A stretch of 64,000 nucleotides of DNA from Ignavibacteria bacterium. GTDB lineage: Bacteria; Bacteroidota; Ignavibacteria; UBA10030; SZUA-254. A model generated the notes under the pieces. It was not told the origin of the DNA, made no database searches, and saw only the letters and a program-made list of their open reading frames with translations. The translations under genes and the position numbers were made by a program. Location: the NCBI GenBank assembly GCA_016178595.1, contig JACOSY010000035.1, forward strand, positions 1 through 64,000, read 5' to 3'. This document shows positions 25,183 through 34,681 of the stretch, piece after piece (position 1 is the first letter of the stretch; the number at the start of each line of letters is the position of its first letter).

Positions 25183-27508
25183 GTCACTGCTAATCGTCGA
25201 GTCGCCTGCCAAAGCGAAGACCATTAACAAATATCTCGGCAAGAAGTACGTTGTAGAAGCATCTGTCGGTCACATCAAGAACCTGCCGAAGAGCAAACTG
25301 GGTGTCGACGTCGACCACGATTATGCGCCAACCTTCGAGACGATCGAGGGAAAGGAAGAAATCGTCGAGAAACTCCGCGATGCTGCGTCAAAAGCAAAAG
25401 AAGTTTACATAGCGACTGACCCCGACCGTGAGGGCGAAGCGATCGCTGCAGATATTGCCGAGGAGATCGCGGAAAAGAACAATCGCATTCATCGCGTGCT
25501 CTTCCACGAGATCACAGAGCGGGGTATCACCGAAGCGATGCAGCACCCACGCGCGATCGACGACCGCCTTGTTGCGAGCCAGCGCGCTCGCCGCGTGATG
25601 GACCGAATTGTGGGATACAAGGTCAGTCCGCTTGTGTGGAAAACGTTTTTCTACGGACTTTCGGCAGGCCGCGTGCAATCAGTTGCGCTTCGTCTCATTT
25701 GCGAGCGTGAGGAAGAAATCCGCGCTTTCGTTTCAACCGAATATTGGTCCATAGTTGGAGAATTCAAGACGCACACCTGCGACCCCTTTGCTGCCAAGCT
25801 CTTCAAGATAGCCGGCAAGGAGCTGATCACTCCATCGAAGGAAAACCTCACGGAGATGACACACAAGGGGACGCAGGAAAAGTATACCTACATCCAGAAT
25901 GAGGCCGAGGCGCAAAAGCACATTGAGGACGTTAAGCGACAGACGTTCTCGATCGCAAGTGTCCAAAAACGTGAAACGCGGCGAAATCCGTGGCCGCCCT
26001 TCATCACAAGCACGATGCAGCAAGAAGCTTCGCGGAAGCTCTATCTCTCAGCTTCCCGCACGATGAAGCTTGCGCAAAAACTTTACGAGGGCATTGAGTT
26101 AGGACCTGAAGGTTCTGTCGGTCTCATCACCTACATGCGTACCGACTCCACGCGGCTGAGCGATGATGCCGTCGCCGCAGTTCGTGAGTATATCTATAAT
26201 AATTATGGGAAGGAATATGTGCCGGCAAAACCTCACGTGTATAAAAAGAAGAAGACGTCGCAGGATGCACATGAAGCTATCCGGCCGACGTCGGTGAAGT
26301 ATACGCCGGCTTTCGTAAAGAAGTATCTCGACAAAGATCTTTTCAGGCTTTACGAGTTGATCTGGAACCGGTTTGTTGCGTGCCAGATGGAGGCGGCGCT
26401 CCTTGAGACGACGACCGTCATTGTTGAAGGCGGGCAGTACCAGTTCAAAGCCACTGCATCTCAATACAAGTTCAGAGGCTTTTTGCAGGTCTACGACGAT
26501 GCTTCCGATAAAGACGCTGATCGTGATGCCGACGAAGCAGAGATGGCGAACAAAAAACTTTCGGAAAGTCTGGCGGAAGGACAGAGTACTCAGCTCATCA
26601 GTGTTATTTCAAATCGCCACGAGACGTCGCCGCCTCCGCGCTATACGGAGAGCAGCCTCGTGAAAACACTTGAGGCATTGGGCATCGGCCGTCCAAGCAC
26701 ATACGCGATGATTGTCGGAACAATTATCGATCGGAAATACGTCGAGCAGCAGGATCGTAAACTCTACGCACTCGATCTGGGGTTGGAACTCAATCGAATG
26801 CTGACGACCCATTTCTCGCAAATCTTTAATGTCAGGTTTACGGCAAAGATGGAGGAAGAACTCGACACGATCGCCTCCGGTAAGAACGACTACAAGACCG
26901 TACTGGATGATTTCTATCTTCCTTTCCATGAATCCCTTGAGAAGGTTTCGAAAAAAGCACCCGCGATCAAGAAATCGCTGCAGGTTGAGACCGATGAAGT
27001 CTGCGAGCTGTGCGGCAAGTCTATGCTCATCAAGTGGGGACGCAACGGTCGGTTCATGGCGTGCAGCGGGTATCCTGCCTGCAAGAATACTCATCCATTA
27101 CCGGAGGATCAGGAAAAGCTCCAGCACCTTGCCGGCCTGAAGTGTGAATTGTGTGGCGGCAACATGCTTGTTCGTTCGAGCAAGTTCGGAACGTTTCTTG
27201 GTTGTTCGAATTATCCGAAATGTACGAACACGAAACCGATCTCGATGGGAATCAAGTGTCCAAAGTGTAAAGACGGAGAAGTCATCGAACGGAAAACGAA
27301 GCGAAAGCGCACATTCTACGGATGCTCACGCTATCCGGGCTGCGACTTTGCCTCGTGGGATAAACCGATTGACCGGCAGTGCGATACCTGTGGGTCTCCA
27401 TATATGGTTGTGAAGTATTCTCAGAAACGCGGGGAGTATCTAAAATGTCCGTCGTGCAAAGCCGAGATTGAGAAGACGGAAGCACCGGCAGTAGCAATGG
27501 CAGGCTAA
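25175..27508 (+). CDS. topA: DNA topoisomerase I
   Basis: The 777-residue type IA topoisomerase relaxes negative supercoils. The TOPRIM domain starts MDKSLLIVESPAKAKTI, and the active tyrosine is Y320 in GLITYMRTDSTR. The C-terminus has four zinc ribbons of the C-x2-C...C-x4/5-C type (from about residue 611 on). ATG 25175 is used rather than the in-frame TTG at 25163 because it gives the family start and has ggaagag upstream. It overlaps ybeY and is followed by a tyrosine recombinase gene. Confidence 0.97.
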   Translation: MDKSLLIVESPAKAKTINKYLGKKYVVEASVGHIKNLPKSKLGVDVDHDYAPTFETIEGKEEIVEKLRDAASKAKEVYIATDPDREGEAIAADIAEEIAEKNNRIHRVLFHEITERGITEAMQHPRAIDDRLVASQRARRVMDRIVGYKVSPLVWKTFFYGLSAGRVQSVALRLICEREEEIRAFVSTEYWSIVGEFKTHTCDPFAAKLFKIAGKELITPSKENLTEMTHKGTQEKYTYIQNEAEAQKHIEDVKRQTFSIASVQKRETRRNPWPPFITSTMQQEASRKLYLSASRTMKLAQKLYEGIELGPEGSVGLITYMRTDSTRLSDDAVAAVREYIYNNYGKEYVPAKPHVYKKKKTSQDAHEAIRPTSVKYTPAFVKKYLDKDLFRLYELIWNRFVACQMEAALLETTTVIVEGGQYQFKATASQYKFRGFLQVYDDASDKDADRDADEAEMANKKLSESLAEGQSTQLISVISNRHETSPPPRYTESSLVKTLEALGIGRPSTYAMIVGTIIDRKYVEQQDRKLYALDLGLELNRMLTTHFSQIFNVRFTAKMEEELDTIASGKNDYKTVLDDFYLPFHESLEKVSKKAPAIKKSLQVETDEVCELCGKSMLIKWGRNGRFMACSGYPACKNTHPLPEDQEKLQHLAGLKCELCGGNMLVRSSKFGTFLGCSNYPKCTNTKPISMGIKCPKCKDGEVIERKTKRKRTFYGCSRYPGCDFASWDKPIDRQCDTCGSPYMVVKYSQKRGEYLKCPSCKAEIEKTEAPAVAMAG

Positions 27509-27517
27509 GGCATCCTG

Positions 27518-28423
27518 ATGGTTGACCATATTCGGATATACCTCGAATACATTGAGAAACAGAGACGTTACTCGCGGCACACGGTTGCCGCTTACGAGGA
27601 CGACCTCCGTCAGTTCCACGAATTCCTCCAGCGGCATTTCGTGCAGCAAACCATCTCGCCATTATCGGTTGATCAACTGACGGTACGGTTGTTTATGGGG
27701 GATCTCCTCGAACACGGGTTGTCAAAGAAGAGTGCTGCGCGAAAGCTTTCTGCGGTCCGATCCTTTATGAAATTCCTCGTTAGACAAAAAACCATCCCAT
27801 GCAATCCGGCGATGAACGTAGTAACGCCAAAGCTCCCGAAACGGCTTCCAGTTTTTCTTGACGAACCGACGATTGAGCGAATGATGACCGTTCCCGATCA
27901 ATCGACTGTTGAGGGATTGCGAGATAGAGCGATACTTGAGCTTCTCTACAGCACGGGCATTCGGCTCAGCGAGCTTATCGGACTGGACATGAGAGATCTC
28001 GATCTGAGGAACGAGACGGTCAAAGTGTTTGGCAAAGGCGCGAAGCATCGCATCGTGCCTTTCGGCAGAAAGGCCAAAGAGGCACTGAAAGAATATCTCG
28101 CGCGCCGCACCGAACTCATTGCCCCGAGTGCCACGGCAAAAGACCGTGACGCACTCTTTCTCACAGCACACGGAAAAAGAGTGTACCCGAAAGGCGTTTA
28201 TCTGATCGTGAATCGGTGCATCAGCGCAGTCTCCGAGCTTGAGAAACGAAGTCCACATGTTCTGCGGCATACATTTGCAACGCATCTCTTGAATAGAGGA
28301 GCTGACTTGCGTGCAGTGAAAGAACTGCTCGGGCATGAAAGCCTCTCAACGACACAGTTGTACACGCATGTAACAGTCGATCGGCTCAAACGTATCTATA
28401 CACAGGCTCATCCGAAAGCATGA
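27518..28423 (+). CDS. xerC: tyrosine recombinase XerC/XerD
   Basis: The 301-residue recombinase resolves chromosome dimers at dif. It has an N-terminal SAM-like core-binding domain (residues 1-90) and a catalytic domain with the Arg in STGIRLSELIGL, the Lys-containing beta hairpin VFGKGAKHR, the HVLRHTFATHLL box and the nucleophile Y282 in TTQLYTHV. Sequence alone does not separate XerC from XerD, and the symbol is given because this gene commonly follows topA. It starts nine bases after topA and is tightly followed by hpf. Confidence 0.88.
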   Translation: MVDHIRIYLEYIEKQRRYSRHTVAAYEDDLRQFHEFLQRHFVQQTISPLSVDQLTVRLFMGDLLEHGLSKKSAARKLSAVRSFMKFLVRQKTIPCNPAMNVVTPKLPKRLPVFLDEPTIERMMTVPDQSTVEGLRDRAILELLYSTGIRLSELIGLDMRDLDLRNETVKVFGKGAKHRIVPFGRKAKEALKEYLARRTELIAPSATAKDRDALFLTAHGKRVYPKGVYLIVNRCISAVSELEKRSPHVLRHTFATHLLNRGADLRAVKELLGHESLSTTQLYTHVTVDRLKRIYTQAHPKA

Positions 28424-28452
28424 TCGTTGAATGGAAAGAAAGGGAAAACGAT

Positions 28453-28809
28453 ATGGAAATTCAATTTACCGCGCGGAAATTCAAAGCCCACAAAGAAATC
28501 CGCGATCATGCTCTGGCGGCAGTGAAGAGACTTGATAAGTATTACGATGGCATTGTTCGTGCGGATATTGTTTTGAGTTATGAACGCGGTGTTGCGAGTG
28601 TGAAAACAGTGGAAATCAACCTTCACGTTCATGGCAACACTTTGACGGCAAAAGAACCATCCGACGATTTTTATAAATCCATCGATCTCGCGATTAACAA
28701 GCTTGAGCGACAACTTGCCAAACATAAAACGAAGGAGCGGACGAGGGATAAGAAAACGCTTCGGCGAGTGAAGGAAAGCATCGCACCACCAATCGAGGAA
28801 GAAGAATGA
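28453..28809 (+). CDS. hpf: ribosome hibernation promoting factor, short form
   Basis: The 118-residue protein starts MEIQFTARKFKAHKEIR and has the beta-alpha-beta fold of RaiA/HPF, binding the 30S subunit during stress. No C-terminal dimerisation domain is present, so this is the short form. ATG 28453 is preferred over the ORF start at 28420 because it gives the family's normal N-terminus with aaaggg upstream. It overlaps hprK by four bases (ATGA). Confidence 0.92.
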   Translation: MEIQFTARKFKAHKEIRDHALAAVKRLDKYYDGIVRADIVLSYERGVASVKTVEINLHVHGNTLTAKEPSDDFYKSIDLAINKLERQLAKHKTKERTRDKKTLRRVKESIAPPIEEEE

Positions 28810-29819
28810 CCCTTCGAAAGACCAAAGAAACCCGGAAGAAAAATATTTCCATCGGATTTCTCCTTGAATCCAATAAGTCGCGTTTGCGGTTAACAGCGCT
28901 CACCGGCGAAATCGGACTCAACAAAGAGATCGCGGATAAAAACATTCATCGACCCGGATTGGCTCTTGCCGGCTATGTTCAACTCTTTCGTTACGATCGC
29001 GTGCAGGTATTTGGTAACACGGAAATGCGCTATCTCGAACAACTGGATCAGCCGCAACGCGAGAAAACTCTTCAGACGATTTTTCAATTTGATATACCAT
29101 GTATCGTTATTACGAGTAATAACAAAGTCGACGATGTTTTTTTGCGCCTTGCAACGGAGCGTCAAGTTGCTGTCTTGCAGAGCCCTTTTGAAACGACGAA
29201 GTTCATCTACTTTCTCAGCGATTTTCTCGATGACCAATTTTCACCGCAGACGGTTGTTCACGGTTCCTTCGTTGACGTGTATGGTGTTGGGGTACTTCTC
29301 ATCGGCCGCTCCGGTATTGGAAAGAGTGAGATAGCGCTCGACCTTGTGGAGCGCGGCCATCGTTTAGTGGCAGACGATGTCGTGATGATCACGCGGAAGG
29401 GCGAAGGAATTCTTATGGGATCCGGCACGGATCTTGTCAAACACTTCATGGAAATCCGAGGACTCGGTTTGATCGATGTCAGAAGTATGTTCGGAATTCG
29501 TGCTATCCGATTCCAGAAGCGTGTCGAGCTCGTGATCGAGTTGATGGAGTGGCGACCCGACGAAGATTATACCCGCACGGGTCTCGATAATGAAGGGATT
29601 TCTATCCTTGAAGTGCAACTGCCGCGAGTAGAGTTACCGATCTTTCCCGGAAAAAATGTTACTGTCATTTGTGAAGTTATTTCTTTGAACTACCTGTTGA
29701 AACATTACGGCTACGATGCGGCCAAAGAGTTCACCAAGCGGCTTGAGGCCGTTATCACTGAAAAGAGCAAGCACATTGGTGAGCGTGCAATCGATTATTT
29801 CGAACACGATTTTGAATAA
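28806..29819 (+). CDS. hprK: HPr kinase/phosphorylase
   Basis: The 337-residue enzyme phosphorylates Ser46 of HPr. The N-terminal domain (residues about 25-140) is followed by the P-loop GRSGIGKS (167-174, K173), the LVERGHRLVADDVV segment, and the family's GLGLIDVRSMFG. It is coupled to hpf. No HPr or PTS gene is in the window, so its target is inferred from family. In FCB bacteria HprK is often found without a full PTS. Confidence 0.93.
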   Translation: MTLRKTKETRKKNISIGFLLESNKSRLRLTALTGEIGLNKEIADKNIHRPGLALAGYVQLFRYDRVQVFGNTEMRYLEQLDQPQREKTLQTIFQFDIPCIVITSNNKVDDVFLRLATERQVAVLQSPFETTKFIYFLSDFLDDQFSPQTVVHGSFVDVYGVGVLLIGRSGIGKSEIALDLVERGHRLVADDVVMITRKGEGILMGSGTDLVKHFMEIRGLGLIDVRSMFGIRAIRFQKRVELVIELMEWRPDEDYTRTGLDNEGISILEVQLPRVELPIFPGKNVTVICEVISLNYLLKHYGYDAAKEFTKRLEAVITEKSKHIGERAIDYFEHDFE

Positions 29820-29846
29820 CTGCCATCACGAAACAAAAAAAAATCC

Positions 29847-29875
29847 TTGACAAACAGCCAAATATTCTTTACTTT
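29847..29875 (+). promoter_or_regulatory. promoter of the M23 peptidase gene
   Basis: TTGACA (29847-29852) and TACTTT (29870-29875) are separated by 17 bases, 91 bases before the start codon. Confidence 0.55.
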
Positions 29876-29966
29876 TGAGCCAATCGTTACAAAACGGCTT
29901 TTTTGATCTGAATCCATTGAAAAACATTATAGATTTCGACATTCTGTCATGAAATGAATCGAGCAT

Positions 29967-30929
29967 ATGGCACAAAAGGCAGGAAAACTCACATACTTAT
30001 ATTACGATGAGCAGTTACAGCTTCGGGAAGTGAAGTGGTTTCGGCTGAAGATGGTAGGTACCGTCATCGCACTTGCGACATTTTCCCTGGGAGCCATACT
30101 TTTCGTCAACGTACTCGCACAGAATGTTCTCGGCCTTGGGGATGATCGTCTGACCAAACTTACGAACGAAAATCAACTTCTCCAGCACCAATTGACAACG
30201 ATGACGAGCCGGATAAAAGTGTTGGAGTCGTCGCTTGATACTCTCAGCGACCAAGGCAATCTCCTACGGCTGATGGTCGATATTCCATCGATCGATGGAG
30301 AGACCAAAGCAGCAGGTATTGGTGGTGCGGCAGTGGAGCCGATTTTGCCGACGACCAGTTCCAGCAATTCAGACGATTTACTCCGCGCCGTGAGTTTGAG
30401 CATCCAACGGCTGCAGAGTGAAATGAACATTCAGCGACAAAGCTATCGGCAGATCGTGAAGAAAGCTGAATATAATAAGGGATACTTTGCCGCACTCCCG
30501 GCCTTGAAACCGATGGAAGGCTACTACTCGACTGGCGAATTTGGATTGCGCATGCATCCTGTCCTTGGGATCTTCAAGACCCACGAGGGTCTGGATATTG
30601 TCAACGATGTTGGAACGCCGGTTGTTGCCGCAGCCGACGGAGTTGTATCAGTTGCCGGTCAAAGCGGTGGAGGCTATGGCACAGCTGTCGTTATCAACCA
30701 TGGCTATGGCTATCAGACACTCTATGCGCACCTTTCAAAAATTTTGGTGCGCGCAGGTCAGCATGTAAAACGCGGTGAGTTGATTGCGAAGAGTGGACGC
30801 ACCGGACTTGTCAGTGGTCCTCACCTCCACTACGAAGTTCGGTACAACGGCGTGTGTCAGAACCCTTTGAATTACTTCTTCGACGATGTCAATCCACTGC
30901 ACTACAGAGCGCAAATCGCTGCACGCTGA
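29967..30929 (+). CDS. membrane-anchored M23 metallopeptidase (murein hydrolase type)
   Basis: The 320-residue protein has a short basic cytoplasmic tail, one transmembrane segment (residues about 30-52), a coiled coil (residues 60-105), and a LytM/M23 domain from about residue 190. Motifs are HEGLDI and HLHYEV, which contain the zinc ligands. It likely cuts or regulates peptidoglycan cross-links at the cell surface. It is preceded by its own promoter. Confidence 0.9.
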   Translation: MAQKAGKLTYLYYDEQLQLREVKWFRLKMVGTVIALATFSLGAILFVNVLAQNVLGLGDDRLTKLTNENQLLQHQLTTMTSRIKVLESSLDTLSDQGNLLRLMVDIPSIDGETKAAGIGGAAVEPILPTTSSSNSDDLLRAVSLSIQRLQSEMNIQRQSYRQIVKKAEYNKGYFAALPALKPMEGYYSTGEFGLRMHPVLGIFKTHEGLDIVNDVGTPVVAAADGVVSVAGQSGGGYGTAVVINHGYGYQTLYAHLSKILVRAGQHVKRGELIAKSGRTGLVSGPHLHYEVRYNGVCQNPLNYFFDDVNPLHYRAQIAAR

Positions 30930-31040
30930 CCCCGTTAGACTCACACATGGGCTGGCATTACCACGACCGGAGCGATGATTGTTACACATGGCAAACTGTT
31001 TAGTGCGTTGGAGTGATTTGAATTTCTATGGAGCGTGTCT

Positions 31041-31265
31041 ATGATTTGGACTATGGAGCTCGCATCATACCTCGATGACGCGCCCTGGCCTGCAACGAAA
31101 GAAGAATTGATCGACTATGCGATTCGTACCGGTGCACCACCGGAGGTGATCGAAAACCTTCAGGAGTTGGAAGACGCTGGGGAACCATACGAGAACATGG
31201 AGGAGATTTGGCCCGATTATCCGTCCGACGGTGATTTCTTCTTCGAGGATGAGAGCGAGTATTAA
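31041..31265 (+). CDS. DUF2795 small acidic protein
   Basis: The 74-residue acidic protein (LASYLDDAPWPATKEELIDY, ending in FFFEDESEY) is a compact helical protein of the DUF2795 family found throughout Bacteroidota, of unknown function. ATG 31041 is preferred because ggag lies seven bases upstream; GTG 31035 and ATG 31053 are in-frame alternatives. A good terminator follows. Confidence 0.88.
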   Translation: MIWTMELASYLDDAPWPATKEELIDYAIRTGAPPEVIENLQELEDAGEPYENMEEIWPDYPSDGDFFFEDESEY

Positions 31266-31348
31266 TCGTTTTGTTGTTGGATCGAACCGAGAATAGTTTT
31301 CTCAACAGTGCACGCATCGGTAGTCAATCTTCGTGATATATATTCAAG

Positions 31349-31380
31349 ACCCGTCCATCACTTCTGTGGATGGGTTTTTT
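31349..31380 (+). terminator. rho-independent terminator after the DUF2795 gene
   Basis: acccgtcca (31349-31357) pairs with tggatgggt (31367-31375), with one G-T pair, and runs into a seven-base T-run. Confidence 0.88.
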
Positions 31381-31419
31381 ATTGACACATAATATCTCGT
31401 TTCTTCGCTCCAGCGTCCA

Positions 31420-33510
31420 ATGGTTTTCACTATGATGGTACCCCTTGCCGTACGCGCCGCACACCTTGCGAGACTTCTCTGTCTTTGCTGGGTACTCTCC
31501 CTCCACGTGTGTTATGCCCAAACGGAGGAGGCAGAGCCGCCGTGGGAGATCAAGCGCATCACATTCAAAGGGAATCAGTTTTTCGATGACGGCGCACTGC
31601 ACCAGGCAATTCAGTCGAGAGAGAGGCCGGGATTTCTGACAAAACTTCTCGGGAAATTTACTGGTGAGGATTTTGGCCCCGAGACAGGAATCTTCCATCC
31701 GGAAAATATTACGGTCGATGAACAACGGCTTACCGAGGGGTATCTCGAGCGAGGTTTCTACCATTCAACCATCCGAAGTTTATTTGTAGAGGACACGAGC
31801 CATCATCAAGTTACGATTCTCTTCGAGATTGTAGAAAACAAGAGATCATTCGTCGATAGTGTCCTGTATAGAGGGCTTGATACTCTCTCATCAGATTTGA
31901 AGGCCAAACTACTGGAGGAACCGCTCATCCGCACCGGCATGCCATACGAACGAGCTAAAGCGCCTGATGAGATCAAGCGAGTCCTGACGATGATGGCGGA
32001 CAATGGATACCGGGATGCGCGGTATAACTATGATAGCTCTGGCGCATATGAGTATCTTTCAACGAACAATTATATGCTTGTCTTTACATTCCTCCCCGGG
32101 CCGCTCTATCGCTTTGGTTCTCAGGATGTTCGCGTGGATCCACCGCGGTCGGATATTACGAATGAGATTGTGCTCAGAGAACTTGATTTCAAGCCTGGAG
32201 ATATCTTCAGTCGTGAAAAGAAAATTTCGAGCGAGCGCAATTTGAACCGTCTCGGTACTTTCGAAGCCGCACGGATTGAGCCGGATTCGAGCCGGGATAG
32301 CCTCCACACAACGACAATACCGATCGAAGTGCTTGTCCGTCCACGGGCGAGGAATGAGCTTGCACCGGAGCTTATTATCTCGAACCAGGGCGATGAATTG
32401 AATCTCGGTCTCGGTATGGGTTACACTGACAGAAACTTTTTCGGTGATGCACGTGCCTTCAACGCGAACATCCGTGCGAGAACTCAATCGCTTCCGCAAG
32501 TACTCGGAGGGAAGAGCTTTGACTCGCCGGAGGTCGTTGCGGCGCTCGATCTCCAACTGCAGATTGTTCAACCGTATCTCTTTACCAGGACGCTGAGCGG
32601 CTCGATTCTCTCCAACCTGAGCTTGGATAAACAGAAGGCCATTGTTCTCTATATCGTTCGCAACAAGGCTGGTTTGACGAAGCAGTTTGCAACGTATACT
32701 CTCGGATCAGTCGACTGGACTCTGGAACGTATCCAGCCCGTCATCGATAGTTCTGTTCAAGTTACGCTGCGTGAAGATGAGCGACCGCAATTCAACTCGA
32801 TTCTTACGTTCACGTTGCAGCGGGACAAAACGAACGACCCGTTTTCACCGACGGAGGGTTTTTTCCACAGCATCTCCATTGAGGAATCAGGCGTTTTGCC
32901 AAATCTTCTGCACGCAGCACCGCTCTCGTACACGGAATACTACAAGCTGACGTTGTTCGGACGCTGGTACTACGATCTCTCGTCTTCCCGCTTCAACATC
33001 CTTGCGCTGAAACTCCGTACCGGATATCAGGACAAATATGGCGCGAGCAGGGAGCGTCCCGTAACTATTCCATTAAACCGGCGATTCTACTCTGGCGGAA
33101 GTGGCAGCTTGCGCGGATGGCGCGCACGCGAACTTGGCGCGATGCCCGATCCATTTCTCCTGTTCGGCGGCAACTTTACGCTCGAGAGCTCTCTTGAGAT
33201 GCGCGTCAATCACTTCCGAGGGCTCGGCAAGTGGGCGTTCATTCGTTTCGATAATATCTGGGGCGTATACTTTCTTGACATGGGGAATACCTGGAGCAAT
33301 ATTACGGACGTTCGGATGAAAGACATCGCGATCGGAGCTGGTATCGGTTTCCGTTATGAGACGTTCTTCGGCCCGTTCCGGATCGATTACGGTATCCGAG
33401 TGTATGATCCAAAAGCTGAACCGGGCCGGCAAACAATTTTTAAGAAACAATTTCTTTCCGAGACACTTGGCAGTGGTGTCTTTCATTTTGGGATCGGTCA
33501 TGCATTCTAA
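31420..33510 (+). CDS. Omp85/BamA-TamA-like outer membrane protein
   Basis: The 696-residue protein has a signal peptide (hydrophobic core LLCLCWVLSLHV), then three POTRA-like units (residues about 40-270, each starting with IKRITFKGN- or PLYRFG-like strands), then a 16-stranded barrel of the bacterial surface antigen type. The family signature RFYSGGSGSLRGW lies near residue 553, and the barrel ends with Phe. It may assemble or translocate outer membrane proteins; with three POTRA units it is shorter than classic BamA (five), so a TamA-like role is likely. holB and metG follow in a tight cluster. Confidence 0.87.
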   Translation: MVFTMMVPLAVRAAHLARLLCLCWVLSLHVCYAQTEEAEPPWEIKRITFKGNQFFDDGALHQAIQSRERPGFLTKLLGKFTGEDFGPETGIFHPENITVDEQRLTEGYLERGFYHSTIRSLFVEDTSHHQVTILFEIVENKRSFVDSVLYRGLDTLSSDLKAKLLEEPLIRTGMPYERAKAPDEIKRVLTMMADNGYRDARYNYDSSGAYEYLSTNNYMLVFTFLPGPLYRFGSQDVRVDPPRSDITNEIVLRELDFKPGDIFSREKKISSERNLNRLGTFEAARIEPDSSRDSLHTTTIPIEVLVRPRARNELAPELIISNQGDELNLGLGMGYTDRNFFGDARAFNANIRARTQSLPQVLGGKSFDSPEVVAALDLQLQIVQPYLFTRTLSGSILSNLSLDKQKAIVLYIVRNKAGLTKQFATYTLGSVDWTLERIQPVIDSSVQVTLREDERPQFNSILTFTLQRDKTNDPFSPTEGFFHSISIEESGVLPNLLHAAPLSYTEYYKLTLFGRWYYDLSSSRFNILALKLRTGYQDKYGASRERPVTIPLNRRFYSGGSGSLRGWRARELGAMPDPFLLFGGNFTLESSLEMRVNHFRGLGKWAFIRFDNIWGVYFLDMGNTWSNITDVRMKDIAIGAGIGFRYETFFGPFRIDYGIRVYDPKAEPGRQTIFKKQFLSETLGSGVFHFGIGHAF

Positions 33511-33519
33511 GGCCTGCCC

Positions 33520-34647
33520 ATGAGCTGGGATTCAATCGTTAATCAAGCACGCATCAAAGAACTCTTTCGGAGTATCCTTACCCGAAAGCGTCTTGCCCAT
33601 GCCTACATTTTTTCGGGATCGGAGGGTGTTGGAAAAGACGCTGTTGCGATCGAACTCGCGAAGGTTGTGAATTGTGAGCAATCGAAGATCGATGCGTGCG
33701 ATACATGCCCGAGCTGCCGCCGTGCTGCAATTCTTCAACATCCAAATATTCATCTCATTTTTCCGCTCCCGGTCGGCAAAGGGGAGAAAAATGGTGACAT
33801 GCCCCTTGCGAAGCTTTCCGATGATGAGGTGAAGCTTGTTCAAGAGCAGATCCAGATCAAGAGCAAGAATTCCTACCATGTCATCGCAGTACCGAAGGCA
33901 AACACGATCAAGATCAACAGCGTTCGGGAGATCCGGAGAGATGTGGCGTTGACGGCATTCAGCAGCGGCAAGAAAGTGTTCATTCTCATTGATGCTGAGT
34001 ACCTGAGCGATGAATCTGCCAGTGCATTGTTGAAGACGCTTGAAGAACCGCCGGAAGATACGCTCATCATTTTGACGACGGCATATCCCGATCAATTGCT
34101 TCCGACCATTCTCTCACGCTGCCAGCATGTCCGCTTCGGTCCGCTCGGTGCAGAGGATATTCAAAAGGCACTGCTGGAACGTGAGGCGATCGAGATCGGT
34201 GAGGCTCGACTTATTGCACAGATGGCGGATGGAAGCTACGGACGCGCACTTCGCCTTGTACAGTCCGATATTCATGACCGCCGTGACCGTGTCGTGAATT
34301 TTCTTCGAACGATTTTACGAGGTTCACGGATGGACATCGTGAACGCCATTGAACGCCTCGCCTCGGAGCTCGACAAGGCCGACGTGGAAGAATTTCTCCT
34401 GCTGCTTCAGGCATGGTTTCGGGATGCGATGGTTCTTCAACATGGCGGCGGCAACGGATCAGCCATCAGTGGCGACGATGCACTCGCGAAGTTCGCAGCA
34501 CACTACGGCGCCATCAATGTTGCGCCAATCATTACAGAGGTTGAGCGGGCAATTTCACTTGTCAACAAAAATGTGTATATTCCGCTTGTGTTGATGACAC
34601 TTGCCTTTAAACTCCAGAGCAGTATGACCACACCTTCGACCAGATGA
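33520..34647 (+). CDS. holB: DNA polymerase III, delta prime subunit
   Basis: The 375-residue AAA+ clamp-loader subunit has GSEGVGKD (Walker A), a zinc motif CDTCPSC, and the SALLKTLEEPPEDT sensor region, all of the delta prime/DnaX-like type. The Walker A Lys is retained. It starts nine bases after the Omp85 gene and lies just upstream of metG. Confidence 0.93.
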   Translation: MSWDSIVNQARIKELFRSILTRKRLAHAYIFSGSEGVGKDAVAIELAKVVNCEQSKIDACDTCPSCRRAAILQHPNIHLIFPLPVGKGEKNGDMPLAKLSDDEVKLVQEQIQIKSKNSYHVIAVPKANTIKINSVREIRRDVALTAFSSGKKVFILIDAEYLSDESASALLKTLEEPPEDTLIILTTAYPDQLLPTILSRCQHVRFGPLGAEDIQKALLEREAIEIGEARLIAQMADGSYGRALRLVQSDIHDRRDRVVNFLRTILRGSRMDIVNAIERLASELDKADVEEFLLLLQAWFRDAMVLQHGGGNGSAISGDDALAKFAAHYGAINVAPIITEVERAISLVNKNVYIPLVLMTLAFKLQSSMTTPSTR

Positions 34648-34681
34648 AACGGTTCACGAGCTTTGTACAACGTTCGAAAGG